Shown here: positions 9,805 through 18,465 of the stretch, piece after piece
Position numbering within the stretch: the stretch's first letter is position 1
How the letters are laid out: each line of letters opens with the position of its first letter
Assembly: GCF_004217095.1 (NCBI RefSeq)
Contig: NZ_SHKO01000003.1
Span: 545,735-609,734, forward strand
DNA: 64,000 nt
Direction of reading: 5' to 3'
From: Advenella incenata
GTDB taxonomy: Bacteria; Pseudomonadota; Gammaproteobacteria; Burkholderiales; Burkholderiaceae_B
Notes under the pieces: model-generated
Seen by the model: only the letters and a program-made list of their open reading frames with translations
Database searches by the model: none
Told to the model about the DNA's origin: nothing
Position numbers and translations under genes: made by a program

Positions 9805-10602
9805 ATGAATTCACAAATTGAACCGTCGGTGCTGATGCCCGATGTGCAAAGTACGCTGGATGAACGTCATATCACCATACAGCGCGTGGGTATCCGGCAG
9901 GTCAAGCAGCCTATGCTGCTGCAACTGGCCGACGGCTCGGTACAGGCTACCATTGCTGAATGGACGTTTACGGTGATGCTGCCGGCGCACGAAAAGGGCA
10001 CGCATATGTCCCGTTTCATGGCGCTGCTCAACACCTGGCGCAATCGGCCCATGACGGCCGAAACATTCCGTGCCATGGCGCTTGAAATGTTGCCGCTGCT
10101 GCATGCCGAAAAGGGCGATATTACGGCAACCTTTCCTTATTTCATCAATAAGAAGGCGCCGGTGTCTGGCGTGGAAAGCCTGATGGACTATCAGGTAACC
10201 TGGGTAGCCAGGGCGCAAGGGCAGCAGGCTGTGGTCGAGCAGACCGTGCTGGTGCCGGTCATGAGCCTATGTCCCTGCTCCAAGGCGATTTCCGAATACG
10301 GTGCGCATAACCAGCGCTCTCATGTCACCGTCAGCCTGATCGCCGAGCAGCACTATGAGCTGGACGATCTGATCCGGCGTATCGAGGCGCAGGGTTCCTG
10401 CGAGCTGTGGGGGTTGCTCAAGCGGACCGACGAGAAATATGTGACTGAAAGGTCCTATGACAATCCGAAGTTCGTCGAAGACCTGGTGCGCGATGTCGCT
10501 GCGGTATTCCAGAAGCTGCCCGGCGTTGTCAGTTACCGGGTTGAGGCCGAGAATTTCGAGTCTATCCATAACCACAGTGCTTACGCGGTGGTAGAAGGTT
10601 AG
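9805..10602 (+). CDS. folE2: GTP cyclohydrolase FolE2 (type IB)
   Basis: FolE2 converts GTP to 7,8-dihydroneopterin triphosphate for folate synthesis and does not require zinc. The 265 residues include the conserved VMSLCPCSKAISEYGAHNQR block (about residues 152-171) with the catalytic cysteine, and a C-terminal ENFESIHNHSAYA block. It follows dxs by 15 bases and ends before a clear terminator, so it closes the isoprenoid operon. A classical FolE is also encoded at 61254-61994, so this organism appears to have both enzyme types. No Zur-like operator is visible directly before folE2. Confidence 0.95.
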   Translation: MNSQIEPSVLMPDVQSTLDERHITIQRVGIRQVKQPMLLQLADGSVQATIAEWTFTVMLPAHEKGTHMSRFMALLNTWRNRPMTAETFRAMALEMLPLLHAEKGDITATFPYFINKKAPVSGVESLMDYQVTWVARAQGQQAVVEQTVLVPVMSLCPCSKAISEYGAHNQRSHVTVSLIAEQHYELDDLIRRIEAQGSCELWGLLKRTDEKYVTERSYDNPKFVEDLVRDVAAVFQKLPGVVSYRVEAENFESIHNHSAYAVVEG

Positions 10603-10714
10603 GGCGCGCGGTCTCCCCTGTGCTTGCGTCATTTGCGACATCCTGCCCGGTAGCTGGCCGGGCGCAAACGCCGCTTTGCTAAAAAACAGTGGTAAATCAG
10701 CATCTTGGCTCGTA

Positions 10715-10745
10715 AAAAAGACCGCCGTTGGTGGTCTTTTTGATT
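10715..10745 (+). terminator. Rho-independent terminator after folE2
   Basis: The arms AAAAAGACC (10715-10723) and GGTCTTTTT (10733-10741) form a nine-pair stem, followed by TGATTTTTT. It ends the xseB-ispA-dxs-folE2 unit, and also reads as a hairpin on the minus strand. Confidence 0.75.
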
Positions 10746-10751
10746 TTTTCG

Positions 10752-10760
10752 TGTTATAGT
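10752..10760 (+). promoter_or_regulatory. extended -10 promoter of the rpsF operon
   Basis: TGTTATAGT combines a TG extension with the -10 hexamer TATAGT, just downstream of the folE2 terminator. No good -35 is present. A start near 10767 would give a leader of about 230 bases. Confidence 0.4.
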
Positions 10761-10996
10761 CTACGGTTTCTTGCTCGCCCCGGTACGGGGTTGCAGGCAT
10801 GTTTGTGGTCATTTGGTCGTTGATTTGGTTGGTTTACCCATTAAAACAATGACAGTGCCGCCAGTATGCCAATTGCGCAACCAGTAGTGCCGGCGGGCTG
10901 CCCCCCGCAATCTGCTGTTCTGTCTTGCGCTGCCTGTCATGTACAGCTGGCTGTCAATTCAAAGGCCTATTGCGGACATTCCACAAGGAGTTATCT

Positions 10997-11377
10997 ATGC
11001 GTCACTACGAAGTAGTGTTTATTGTTCACCCGGATCAGAGCGAGCAGGTGCCCGCGATGATCGAACGTTACCAGGCAACGGTAACAACTGACGGTGGTAC
11101 CGTACACCGTCTTGAAGACTGGGGCCGCCGCCAATTGGCTTACCCTATTCAGAAACTGGTCAAAGCTCACTATGTCTGCATGAATATCGAATGCTCACAA
11201 GCTGCATTGGATGAGCTTGAGCATGCGTTCCGTTACAACGACGCCGTACTGCGCCACCTGGTTATCAAGGCCAGCAAGCCTCATACCGACGCGTCAGTGA
11301 TGATGAAATCTGTAGAGCGTGAAGAAGCCCGCAAGGCGACCACCGAGCAGACATCAGAACAGGAAAACGCAGGTTAA
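10997..11377 (+). CDS. rpsF: 30S ribosomal protein S6
   Basis: S6 binds the central domain of 16S rRNA together with S18, which is encoded two genes downstream. The ATG at 10997 starts [14 protein letters not shown], the canonical N-terminus, with AAGGAG seven bases before it. The 126 residues end in an acidic, disordered-looking tail (about residues 100-126) rich in Glu and Lys, as in other proteobacterial S6 proteins. It is first in the operon rpsF-priB-rpsR-rplI. The long structured leader suggests possible feedback control by the S6-S18 pair, which is known in many bacteria but not shown here. Confidence 0.97.
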   Translation: MRHYEVVFIVHPDQSEQVPAMIERYQATVTTDGGTVHRLEDWGRRQLAYPIQKLVKAHYVCMNIECSQAALDELEHAFRYNDAVLRHLVIKASKPHTDASVMMKSVEREEARKATTEQTSEQENAG

Positions 11378-11401
11378 TGGCGCATTGCGCCAGGTATCAA
11401 T

Positions 11402-11740
11402 ATGAACCAGCTTAGCCTGCAGGCCCGCATACTTGAAATGGGCGCCCTCAGGCATACACCGGCAGGATTGCCGGTGCTGGATCTGATCCTGACGCATGAG
11501 TCCGAAGTGATTGAAGCCGGTCTGCCGCGGCTCGTCCAGATGACGATTCCGGCCAAGGCCATCGGCCAATGGGGACAGAAGCTGGCCTCATTGCCATTGG
11601 GAGCCGAAATGCGCGTACGCGGATTTCTGGCGCCGACAAGGAAAAATTCAAGCAGGCTGGTGTTGCATATCCAGCAGGCTCAATTTCCCGGCGGAGCAAA
11701 CACAACGGACCCATCGCCGTTACCAGGCATCCTGGCATAA
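11402..11740 (+). CDS. priB: Primosomal replication protein N (PriB)
   Basis: PriB is a dimeric OB-fold single-strand DNA-binding protein that helps PriA reload the replisome at stalled forks. The 112-residue protein opens with MNQLSLQARILEMGALRHTP and contains GLPVLDLILTHESE, both typical of the betaproteobacterial family, followed by MRVRGFLAPTRKNS. The position between rpsF and rpsR is the usual place for priB in beta- and gammaproteobacteria. The start ATG is 24 bases past the rpsF stop. Confidence 0.93.
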   Translation: MNQLSLQARILEMGALRHTPAGLPVLDLILTHESEVIEAGLPRLVQMTIPAKAIGQWGQKLASLPLGAEMRVRGFLAPTRKNSSRLVLHIQQAQFPGGANTTDPSPLPGILA

Positions 11741-11809
11741 CGGACTGAGCGGTACGCTCACTATTGAAATTCAGAGGGTCAGGCCCTCGCATACATAAAA
11801 GGCAATATC

Positions 11810-12085
11810 ATGGCTTTCATGAAAAAAAACAAGGATAAACGCAGTAAGTTTCCTCAGCAAAATCCATTGTTCAAACGCCGCAAGTTCTGCCGCTTCACGG
11901 CAGCCGGCGTCGAAGAGATCGACTACAAAGATATCGATACCCTGCGTGATTTCATCACGGAAACAGGCAAAATCATTCCTGCACGTCTGACCGGCACCAA
12001 AGCGCACTATCAGCGCCAACTGGACACCGCAATCAAGCGCGCGCGCTTTCTGGCTCTGTTGCCGTACACAGATAACCACAACTAA
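11810..12085 (+). CDS. rpsR: 30S ribosomal protein S18
   Basis: S18 is the S6 partner on the small-subunit platform. The 91 residues show the family features: a lysine-rich start ([14 protein letters not shown]), the RRKFCRFTA segment, [18 protein letters not shown], and the C-terminal [18 protein letters not shown]. It is the third gene of the operon, 69 bases after priB and 14 bases before rplI. Confidence 0.97.
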   Translation: MAFMKKNKDKRSKFPQQNPLFKRRKFCRFTAAGVEEIDYKDIDTLRDFITETGKIIPARLTGTKAHYQRQLDTAIKRARFLALLPYTDNHN

Positions 12086-12099
12086 TCAGGAAAACCATC

Positions 12100-12555
12100 A
12101 TGCAAGTTATTCTTCTCGAGAAAATTGTCAATGTCGGCAACCTGGGTGAAGTGGTTCGTGTAAAGGACGGCTATGCTCGCAACTTTCTGATTCCACAGAA
12201 AAAAGCCCGTCGTGCAACACAAGCGGCAATCGCCGAGTTCGAAGCCCGTCGCGCAGAGCTGGAAAAAGCCCAGGCTGAAAAACTGGCTGCCGCTCAGGCC
12301 CAGGCTGAAAAACTCAATGGTTACACATTGCAAATCGGCCAGAAGGCCGGTGTAGACGGTCGTCTGTTCGGTTCTGTAACCAATATGGACATCGCGGCTG
12401 GCCTGGTAGCAGCCGGCTTCGAAGGCGTTGAAAAAAGCCAGGTTCGCCTGACTGACGGCGCCCTCAAAGCGGTTGGCGAATATCCCGTACAGGTCTATTT
12501 GCACGCTGACGTGGTATCTGACATCACTGTCAATGTTGTAGGCGAAATGGTTTAA
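12100..12555 (+). CDS. rplI: 50S ribosomal protein L9
   Basis: L9 binds 23S rRNA near the L1 stalk. It has an N-terminal globular domain ([21 protein letters not shown], then the family signature up to about residue 40), a long alanine- and glutamate-rich connecting helix (about residues 41-75) and a C-terminal domain. The 151 residues are standard. It is the last gene of the operon, followed 32 bases later by a strong terminator. Confidence 0.97.
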   Translation: MQVILLEKIVNVGNLGEVVRVKDGYARNFLIPQKKARRATQAAIAEFEARRAELEKAQAEKLAAAQAQAEKLNGYTLQIGQKAGVDGRLFGSVTNMDIAAGLVAAGFEGVEKSQVRLTDGALKAVGEYPVQVYLHADVVSDITVNVVGEMV

Positions 12556-12587
12556 TCCATTTGTTTTTATCGCTGTAGCAGTACACC

Positions 12588-12619
12588 AAAGAGCCGGTTA
12601 ATCCGGCTCTTTGTTTTTA
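12588..12619 (+). terminator. Rho-independent terminator of the rpsF-rplI operon
   Basis: The perfect ten-base arms AAAGAGCCGG (12588-12597) and CCGGCTCTTT (12603-12612) enclose a five-base loop, followed by GTTTTT. Confidence 0.85.
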
Positions 12620-12653
12620 CAGACTCCCTCTCACGCCAGGGCGGCTAACTGCG

Positions 12654-12659
12654 TATAAT
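12654..12659 (+). promoter_or_regulatory. possible -10 box of dnaB
   Basis: A consensus TATAAT lies about 93 bases before the dnaB ATG and 35 bases past the rplI terminator. The -35 position (TCACGC) is a poor match, so the call rests mainly on the -10. Confidence 0.35.
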
Positions 12660-12751
12660 GACATCTTTATCTGTGTCGTTTTGATCCTGTTTTGCTGTCA
12701 CTTCTGTCAGCCACAGATCATCACGTTATCAATTTCCCGGTTCACCCTGCC

Positions 12752-14134
12752 ATGAATGCTCCTGATCCTCAACTGGATTCCCTGCGCCTGCCACCTCATT
12801 CGGTTGAGGCCGAACAATCCGTGCTTGGCGGCTTGCTCATCGATAATGCGCAACTGGAGAATATTAGCGGTCTGCTCAATGAAGATGATTTCTATCGTCA
12901 TGATCACCGCCTGTTATTCCAGCATATCTGCAAGTTGATCAATCTGGACCGTCCGGCCGACGTCATTACCGTGCACGAATCGCTGGTGCTCGAGAGCAAG
13001 TCGGACGAGATCGGCGGATTGGCTTATCTGGATGCGCTGACGCGCAACACACCGTCAGCGGCCAACATTATTCGCTATGCCGAGATTGTTCGCGAACGGG
13101 CGATTCTGCGCAAGCTGGTGACGTTTGCCGACGAAATTGCGTCCGAAGCGCTTAACCCCAGGGGCAAGGAAGCACGCCAGCTGCTTGACGAGGCTGAGAC
13201 GCGTATCCTGAAGGTGTCCGAGGGTTCGTCTTCGGGCAGTGAATTTAAGGAAGTGGGCGATCTGCTGGTCGATGTCCTGAAGCGGATCGAAGAGCTGGGT
13301 GATGGCAATCACGGCGATGTCTCAGGCATTCCCACCGGCTTTGTCGACCTTGATCGCAAAACCACCGGTTTGCATCCGGGCCAGCTGATTATTGTGGCCG
13401 GCCGGCCGGCCATGGGTAAAACGTCGTTTTCCATGAACATTGCCGAACACGTAGCGATCGACGAAGGCTTGCCTGTCGCAGTATTTTCCATGGAGATGGA
13501 AGCCACGCAGCTGGCGGCCCGGATGATCGGCTCTATCGGCAAGTTGGACCAGCAGCGCATGCGTACCGGCAGGTTGCTGGATGAGGACTGGCCCAAGCTG
13601 ACTCACGCCATGCAATTGTTGCAGGAAGCGCAGATCTACATTGACGAGAGCCCGGCGCTAAGCCCGCTGGTGTTGCGCTCGCGCGCGCGCCGGCTAAAGC
13701 GCAAGTGCGGCAAGCTGGGCCTGATCGTGGTCGACTACTTGCAGCTTATGTCGGGCAATGCCTTGTCCAAAAATGATAACCGGACTGCCGAGATCTCTGA
13801 AATCAGCCGCTCGCTCAAAACCCTGGCCAAGGAGATGGAGTGCCCCGTTATCGCGCTGTCGCAGCTAAATAGGGGCTTGGAGCAACGCACCAACAAGCGG
13901 CCCATCATGAGTGACTTGCGTGAATCGGGTGCGATTGAGCAGGACGCCGACCTTATTTTGTTTATTTATCGTGATGAAGTGTATCATCCCGACAGCCAGG
14001 ACAAAGGCTCTGCCGAAGTCATTATCGGCAAGCAGCGTGCGGGCCCCATTGGTACGGTCCGGCTGACGTTCGCCGGCGAATTTACCAAGTTTATGAATTA
14101 CGCCGGCCCGGGCGACAGTTTTATCGCAGAATAA
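12752..14134 (+). CDS. dnaB: Replicative DNA helicase DnaB
   Basis: DnaB is the hexameric 5'-3' helicase at the replication fork. The ATG at 12752 gives 460 residues, the usual length. The frame is open further up to a TTG at 12692 that lacks homology-like sequence. The N-terminal primase-interacting domain begins LRLPPHSVEAEQSVLGGLL. The RecA-like domain has Walker A GRPAMGKTS (about residue 217), Walker B IVVDYLQLM (about residue 327) and the arginine-finger region near the C-terminus. A location behind the rpsF-rplI operon is widely conserved. A terminator follows directly. Confidence 0.97.
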   Translation: MNAPDPQLDSLRLPPHSVEAEQSVLGGLLIDNAQLENISGLLNEDDFYRHDHRLLFQHICKLINLDRPADVITVHESLVLESKSDEIGGLAYLDALTRNTPSAANIIRYAEIVRERAILRKLVTFADEIASEALNPRGKEARQLLDEAETRILKVSEGSSSGSEFKEVGDLLVDVLKRIEELGDGNHGDVSGIPTGFVDLDRKTTGLHPGQLIIVAGRPAMGKTSFSMNIAEHVAIDEGLPVAVFSMEMEATQLAARMIGSIGKLDQQRMRTGRLLDEDWPKLTHAMQLLQEAQIYIDESPALSPLVLRSRARRLKRKCGKLGLIVVDYLQLMSGNALSKNDNRTAEISEISRSLKTLAKEMECPVIALSQLNRGLEQRTNKRPIMSDLRESGAIEQDADLILFIYRDEVYHPDSQDKGSAEVIIGKQRAGPIGTVRLTFAGEFTKFMNYAGPGDSFIAE

Positions 14135-14140
14135 AAAGCA

Positions 14141-14185
14141 AAAGGGGCAGGGCCTGCATGTTGCCGGCACTGCCCCTTTGTTTTT
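14141..14185. terminator. bidirectional terminator between dnaB and the symporter gene
   Basis: The ten-base arms AAAGGGGCAG (14141-14150) and CTGCCCCTTT (14170-14179) enclose a 19-base loop. GTTTTT follows on the plus strand. The minus strand also has a T-rich tail (TTTTGCTTTTT), so it can serve both convergent genes. Confidence 0.75.
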
Positions 14186-14196
14186 CCATACTCTTT

Positions 14197-14227
14197 GCGT
14201 TATGCGTTATGCGTTATGCGTTATGCG
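14197..14227. repeat. heptamer GCGTTAT repeated four times
   Basis: Four perfect copies of GCGTTAT run from 14197 to 14224 and a partial GCG follows. They sit between the dnaB terminator and the stop of the convergent symporter gene. Two copies make a 14-bp unit, the same period as arrays elsewhere in this window. Confidence 0.85.
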
Positions 14228-14232
14228 CTTTG

Positions 14233-15264
14233 TTATGTCGGTTTTTTGAGCAGGGTCTCGTCATCCTGATCAACGGCAATCTCTTCTGGTCGCTTACCCA
14301 GCCTGGCTGCAATGACCGCACATACCATCAGCTGGATCTGATGGAATATCATCAGGGGCAGAATAATGGCGCCAACCGCCTGGCCCGCAAATAGCACCTG
14401 CGCCATGGGCAGGCCGCTGGCCAGACTCTTTTTCGATCCACAAAATACAAGTGTGATGCGGTCTTCGAGCGAAAAGCCTATTAAGCGACCGATTAGCGCT
14501 GTCAGAATAAGCACAATGGCCAGCAGCAGGACGCTGGCAACCACAACGGCAACCAGCGCGCCTATCGGTGTTTCATGCCAGAGGCCTTCATTGACTGCCT
14601 CGGAAAACGCAACATAGACCACCAGCAGGATGGAGCCCTGATCCACAAACTTCATGAGGGAAGCATGCCGGCCGATAAACCCCGACGTCCAAGGGCGGCT
14701 AAAGTGGCCCAGAGCAAAGGGCACCAGCAACTGCAGAGTGATTTGCCAAATAGCTTCCAGTGCCTGGTGCGAGTCTGCTGTTGCGTTGCTATCGGCAATC
14801 AGCAGATTGACCAGCATGGGTGTGATGAAAATGCCCAGTATGCTGGACGAGGATGCGCTGCACACGGCCGCGGGAATATTGCCGCGCGCGATTGAGGTGA
14901 AGGCGATAGCCGATTGCACGGTGGCTGGCAACACGCAAAGATAGAGTACACCCTTGTACAGATCCGGTGTCAGCATGGGTTCGAGCACCGGGCGCAGCGC
15001 CACGCCCAGCAGGGGAAACAGAATAAAGGTGCAGGAAAAAATCACCAGATGCAGGCGCCAGTGGGTTGCGCCAGCAATGATCGCCTGGCGCGACAGGCGC
15101 GAACCGTGCAGGAAAAACAGCAGTGCAATGGCCAGGTTGGTGACCAGCTCGGCGACAGGCATGCCCCTGCCATGCGCAGGCAATACAGATGCAATAATAA
15201 CCGCGACGATCAACAACAGGGTGAAACGGTCGATTTTCAGGAAGCGAAGCAGGGACTGGGACAT
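14233..15264 (-). CDS. Bile acid:sodium symporter family protein (SBF/YfeH-like)
   Basis: This 343-residue integral membrane protein has about ten hydrophobic segments and fits the bacterial SBF-like branch (YfeH type) of the bile acid:sodium symporter superfamily. Family-like stretches are the N-terminal FLKIDRFTLLLIVAVIIASV, LLFFLHGSRLSRQAI near residue 50, and FCGSKKSLASGLPMAQVLF near residue 275. The C-terminal tail is polar (KRPEEIAVDQDDETLLKK). The true substrate of this branch is unclear. It is probably monocistronic, convergent with dnaB. The first codon is an ATG with a weak ribosome-binding site. Confidence 0.88.
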   Translation of the reverse strand: MSQSLLRFLKIDRFTLLLIVAVIIASVLPAHGRGMPVAELVTNLAIALLFFLHGSRLSRQAIIAGATHWRLHLVIFSCTFILFPLLGVALRPVLEPMLTPDLYKGVLYLCVLPATVQSAIAFTSIARGNIPAAVCSASSSSILGIFITPMLVNLLIADSNATADSHQALEAIWQITLQLLVPFALGHFSRPWTSGFIGRHASLMKFVDQGSILLVVYVAFSEAVNEGLWHETPIGALVAVVVASVLLLAIVLILTALIGRLIGFSLEDRITLVFCGSKKSLASGLPMAQVLFAGQAVGAIILPLMIFHQIQLMVCAVIAARLGKRPEEIAVDQDDETLLKKPT

Positions 15265-15550
15265 TGCGCGTATCTACGTTAAGGATTGAATGGTGCGGCT
15301 ATTGTACTCAATCCTGCGCTCGATTCTGCCGAGGTCAAGCGCGTGGCCAGTGTAAGTGTGCAGCATATCCCGTGCTCTTGCGCCAGCAAATGGCGTGCGT
15401 TGGTATCTGGCAATATACTCGCAGCGCCCGATTTGATTGGCTTGTGGATAGATGTGATGGACCGGCGATGGGTGTCTTGGTCACGTTGGGGCGCAAACAA
15501 ATGGACATTAGGTAAAATCACCTTGAACCTTAGGTGATGTATTCTTTTTA
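15265..15550. other. intergenic spacer without a convincing gene
   Basis: This spacer separates the start of the symporter gene from the phoH terminator. An 83-codon plus-strand frame (15286-15537) has no recognisable features. One inverted repeat stands out: ATCACCT (15518-15524) and AGGTGAT (15532-15538), an eight-base spacer, role unknown. Confidence 0.4.
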
Positions 15551-15605
15551 CTAAAAATAAAAAGGCCGGCGACGCCCTCTCAATGAAGGGGAGTCGCCGG
15601 CCTTT
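15551..15605 (-). terminator. Rho-independent terminator of phoH
   Basis: The perfect 13-base arms AAAGGCCGGCGAC (15561-15573) and GTCGCCGGCCTTT (15593-15605) form a very stable stem. On the minus strand it is followed by TTATTTTTAG. It lies 29 bases past the phoH stop. Confidence 0.85.
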
Positions 15606-15633
15606 GCCTTCCGATACGATCAGTCAGCCAAGG

Positions 15634-17457
15634 CTACAGCGCATCTCCGGCATAGTCTGCCAGGCGTGAACGTTCGCCTTTTTGCAGCGTAATATGCCCG
15701 GAATGCGGCCAGCCTTTGAAGCGGTCCACGACGTAGGTCAGGCCCGAACTGCCTTCGGTCAGGTAGGGCGTATCAATCTGCGCGATGTTGCCAAGGCAAA
15801 TGATCTTGGTGCCCGGGCCCGCCCGGGTAATGAGTGTTTTCATCTGCTTGGGCGTCAGGTTCTGGGCTTCATCGATAATCAGATATTTGTTCAGGAAAGT
15901 GCGCCCGCGCATGAAGTTGAGCGACTTTATCTTGATATGCGATTTGACCACTTCCTTGCTGGCGCTGCGATCCCATTCGCCGGACGAGCCGTCATTCTTG
16001 GTGCCGGTATTGAGAAACTCCAGATTGTCTTCAAGCGCGCCCATCCATGGTTGCATCTTCTCTTCTTCGGTGCCTGGCAGAAACCCGATATCTTCACCCA
16101 CCGGCACAGTTACCCGGGTCATGATGATTTCGGTATAGCGCTTGGTTTCAAGCACCTGGGTCAGCCCGCATGCAAGCGCCAGCAGCGTTTTGCCGGTGCC
16201 GGCCTGGCCCAGCAGCGAGACAAAGTCAATATCCGGATTCATGAGCAGGTTGAGCGCGAAGTTCTGTTCGCGGTTGCGTGCGGTGACGCCCCACACATTG
16301 TTTTTCTTGTGGGTATAGTCTCGCAACGTGGCCAGCACGGCTGTTTTCCCGTTGACTTCACGAACCTGGGCGTACAGCGGCGAGTCGCCTTCAAGATAGA
16401 CGAACTGGTTGACCACGAAATCGGCGCACAGCGGTCCCTTGATCTTGTAGTAGGTTGTGCCGCCCTGTATCCAGGATTCGACATCCTTGCCATGTTTGGC
16501 CCAGAAATTATTCGGCAGCAGCATGGCCCCGTCATACAGCAGGTCGGAGTCTTCCAGCGAATGATCGTTCAGGTAGTCTTCAGCTTCCAGACCCAGCGCC
16601 CGCGCCTTCAGGCGCATATTGATGTCTTTGGAGACAAGCACGATCTGGCGTTGCGGCTGTTCGCGATGCAGGGTTTGCACGACGCCCAGAATCATATTGT
16701 CGGCCTTGCCGTTGGGCAGGTCTACCGGAAGCCGGCCTTCCATGTTCTGCGTCTGAAACAGCAGGCGGCCGGTCGCATCCTTGTTGCCCAGCGCGTCCAG
16801 CGGCATGCCCGTGAGGATATCTTCAGTTTCTGCCACCAGCGCATCCAGCGAGCGGCTGACCTGGCGTGCGTTGCGCGCCACTTCGGTCATGCCTTTCTTG
16901 TGATGGTCCAGCTCTTCGAGCGTCATCATGGGCAGGAAAATATCATGCTCTTCGAAGCGGAAGATTGACGTGGGGTCATGCAGCAGTACATTGGTGTCCA
17001 GGACAAACAGTTTGGACAAGCCATTGCTGCCGGCCGTGTTCGCCGCCCGTACCGGTGCGCCGCGCGTACTGCCAGATTTGCCGCCGGCCGGTGCTGCGCC
17101 GGCGCCTGTGTCGGTGCGACGCGCCGTGGTGGTGCGACGGCCTTTGGAATTGGCCTGTTCGCGTGCCTGCGGTGCAGTCGTTGCCGCCCCCCTGGCCGCG
17201 TCACGGTCCTGTGTCGGTTCTGTTATCTCAGCTGGCGCGGCGATGCCGGCCGGCGCTGTATCCACTACATGCTGCTGGGCGTAGTCGGTTGCATTGGCTG
17301 CGTCGGCGCTTGCTACCGTACCGGGTTGGTCCTGCTTCTGGCGCTTGCGTCCACGGGGCGCCGCGGTCGCGGTGTCTTCCCTGGAGGCTTTTGGAACCGG
17401 CATTCCCGTCATATCCAGGATGTCGGCAGGTTTGGCAGGCAGCTTTGGAAGTGGCAT
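15634..17457 (-). CDS. phoH: PIN domain-PhoH fusion ATPase
   Basis: This 607-residue protein belongs to the PhoH-like group with an N-terminal PIN nuclease-type domain and a C-terminal PhoH P-loop ATPase, proposed to act in RNA metabolism. Between the short N-terminal segment (MPLPKLPAKPADILD) and the PIN domain lies a low-complexity linker (about residues 25-150) rich in Ala, Thr, Gly and Arg. The PIN domain starts at FVLDTNVLLHDP (about residue 152). The PhoH domain shows Walker A GQAGTGKT (about residue 415) and YLIIDEAQNLTPKQ further on. An ATG at 17502 is also open, but the MPLPKL start looks native. Confidence 0.92.
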   Translation of the reverse strand: MPLPKLPAKPADILDMTGMPVPKASREDTATAAPRGRKRQKQDQPGTVASADAANATDYAQQHVVDTAPAGIAAPAEITEPTQDRDAARGAATTAPQAREQANSKGRRTTTARRTDTGAGAAPAGGKSGSTRGAPVRAANTAGSNGLSKLFVLDTNVLLHDPTSIFRFEEHDIFLPMMTLEELDHHKKGMTEVARNARQVSRSLDALVAETEDILTGMPLDALGNKDATGRLLFQTQNMEGRLPVDLPNGKADNMILGVVQTLHREQPQRQIVLVSKDINMRLKARALGLEAEDYLNDHSLEDSDLLYDGAMLLPNNFWAKHGKDVESWIQGGTTYYKIKGPLCADFVVNQFVYLEGDSPLYAQVREVNGKTAVLATLRDYTHKKNNVWGVTARNREQNFALNLLMNPDIDFVSLLGQAGTGKTLLALACGLTQVLETKRYTEIIMTRVTVPVGEDIGFLPGTEEEKMQPWMGALEDNLEFLNTGTKNDGSSGEWDRSASKEVVKSHIKIKSLNFMRGRTFLNKYLIIDEAQNLTPKQMKTLITRAGPGTKIICLGNIAQIDTPYLTEGSSGLTYVVDRFKGWPHSGHITLQKGERSRLADYAGDAL

Positions 17458-17534
17458 AGATAGTTTCTCACATGGCTGTTGTTCCATGGGCGGTTGCGCC
17501 ATGGAAAAGGGTACCCCGCAGGGCCCGGGTGGGA

Positions 17535-18020
17535 CTAATCCTGTTGCGCGGCATTCAGGCTGCGCACTGCTTCAAGGACGGCATCAACATGGCCTGGCAC
17601 TTTCACTTTTCGCCACTCTTGCACAAGCTTGCCCGTGCCATCGATCAGAAATGTGCTGCGTTCAATCCCGCGGACCTGTTTGCCGTACATGTTCTTCATC
17701 TTGATAACGTCGAATTGGGTACACAACGTTTCGTCGGGGTCGGACAACAGGGCAAAGGTCACATTTTGCTTGGTGGCAAAATTTTCGTGGCTTTTGAGCG
17801 AATCGCGCGAGGCGCCCAGTATCACGGTGTTTTCGTTTTCAAAATCGGTCAGCGCATCCCGAAATCCCTGGGTTTCGGTCGTGCATCCGGGGGTGTTGTC
17901 CTTGGGGTAAAAATACAGCACGACGTTTTTGCCTTTCAGGGCGGCCAGGGAGACCGGGCCAAGCTGGCTCTCGGCCTTGAATGCCGGCGCTTTCTTGCCG
18001 ATGATGGGGGGACTTGTCAT
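17535..18020 (-). CDS. bcp: Thioredoxin-dependent thiol peroxidase (Bcp/PrxQ)
   Basis: Bcp reduces hydrogen and organic peroxides in the cytoplasm. The 161 residues start MTSPPIIGKKAPAF and carry the peroxidatic cysteine in DNTPGCTTETQGFRD (about residue 45). In the classical two-cysteine Bcp a resolving cysteine lies five residues later. Here that position is Gln, so recycling must be one-cysteine type or use another cysteine, for example the one in ETLCTQFD. The upstream ATG at 18059 lies inside the neighbouring gene. The Mth938-like gene ends one base before this start, so the pair is coupled. Confidence 0.94.
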   Translation of the reverse strand: MTSPPIIGKKAPAFKAESQLGPVSLAALKGKNVVLYFYPKDNTPGCTTETQGFRDALTDFENENTVILGASRDSLKSHENFATKQNVTFALLSDPDETLCTQFDVIKMKNMYGKQVRGIERSTFLIDGTGKLVQEWRKVKVPGHVDAVLEAVRSLNAAQQD

Positions 18021-18021
18021 T

Positions 18022-18465
18022 TTATTCTCCTTCGCTGAGCATAAGCGCCACAGCAACATTGCGGCCTTCAGCCATCAGTACATTATAGGTGCGTGCCGCC
18101 GCCTTCGAATCCATGGCTTCAATGCCCACACGCGCGGCCAGCAGGGGTGCGGTCACTGCTGCGGGCAGAAAATGCTGGCGCGAGCCGGTACCCACGAGCA
18201 GAATTTCAGGTGTGTTCTCAAATTTGGTGGTTGGGGCATCGTCCAGAAAATCGATGGCGTTGCCTTCAACCTTTCTGATGTCCGCAGCCAGTATCAGCTG
18301 ATCTGTTGTAATGTCGCTGACAGCGGTCACGTTCCACGGGCGCACAGGGCCTTCAGGGCGAAACGCAATGGCATGGGTATATTTGACTTCATTGACTTCG
18401 ATGAAGTGGTCCCCATAGCGGGTGACCGTATTTAATGCGGTTGGCTGTTCTCTTTTCAGTTCCAC
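18022..18465 (-). CDS. Mth938-like domain protein (DUF498)
   Basis: This 147-residue protein matches the Mth938/NDUFAF3-like fold family (DUF498/DUF598). Recognisable stretches are YGDHFIEVNEVKYTHAIAF, the loop before PEILLVGTGSRQHFLP (about residues 85-101), and GIEAMDSKAAARTYNVLMAEGR near the end, which is the most conserved part of the family. Human NDUFAF3 takes part in complex I assembly, but the bacterial role is not established. It lies directly upstream of bcp on the same strand, with a one-base gap, suggesting co-translation. Confidence 0.88.
   Translation of the reverse strand: MELKREQPTALNTVTRYGDHFIEVNEVKYTHAIAFRPEGPVRPWNVTAVSDITTDQLILAADIRKVEGNAIDFLDDAPTTKFENTPEILLVGTGSRQHFLPAAVTAPLLAARVGIEAMDSKAAARTYNVLMAEGRNVAVALMLSEGE

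Larger units (their letters stand above)
10603..10996 (+). other. 394-bp spacer with terminator, promoter and rpsF leader
   Basis: No gene is seen here. It holds the folE2 terminator (10715-10745), an extended -10 promoter directly behind it, and a leader of about 230 bases before rpsF. Two stable hairpins lie in the leader: CCCCG/CGGGG with a three-base loop (10778-10790) and GCGGG/CCCGC with a six-base loop (10893-10908). Confidence 0.5.

Noticed and set aside
15682..16968. 428-codon plus-strand frame antisense to phoH
   Set aside because: The phoH frame carries intact PIN and P-loop motifs. The antisense frame has no recognisable features.
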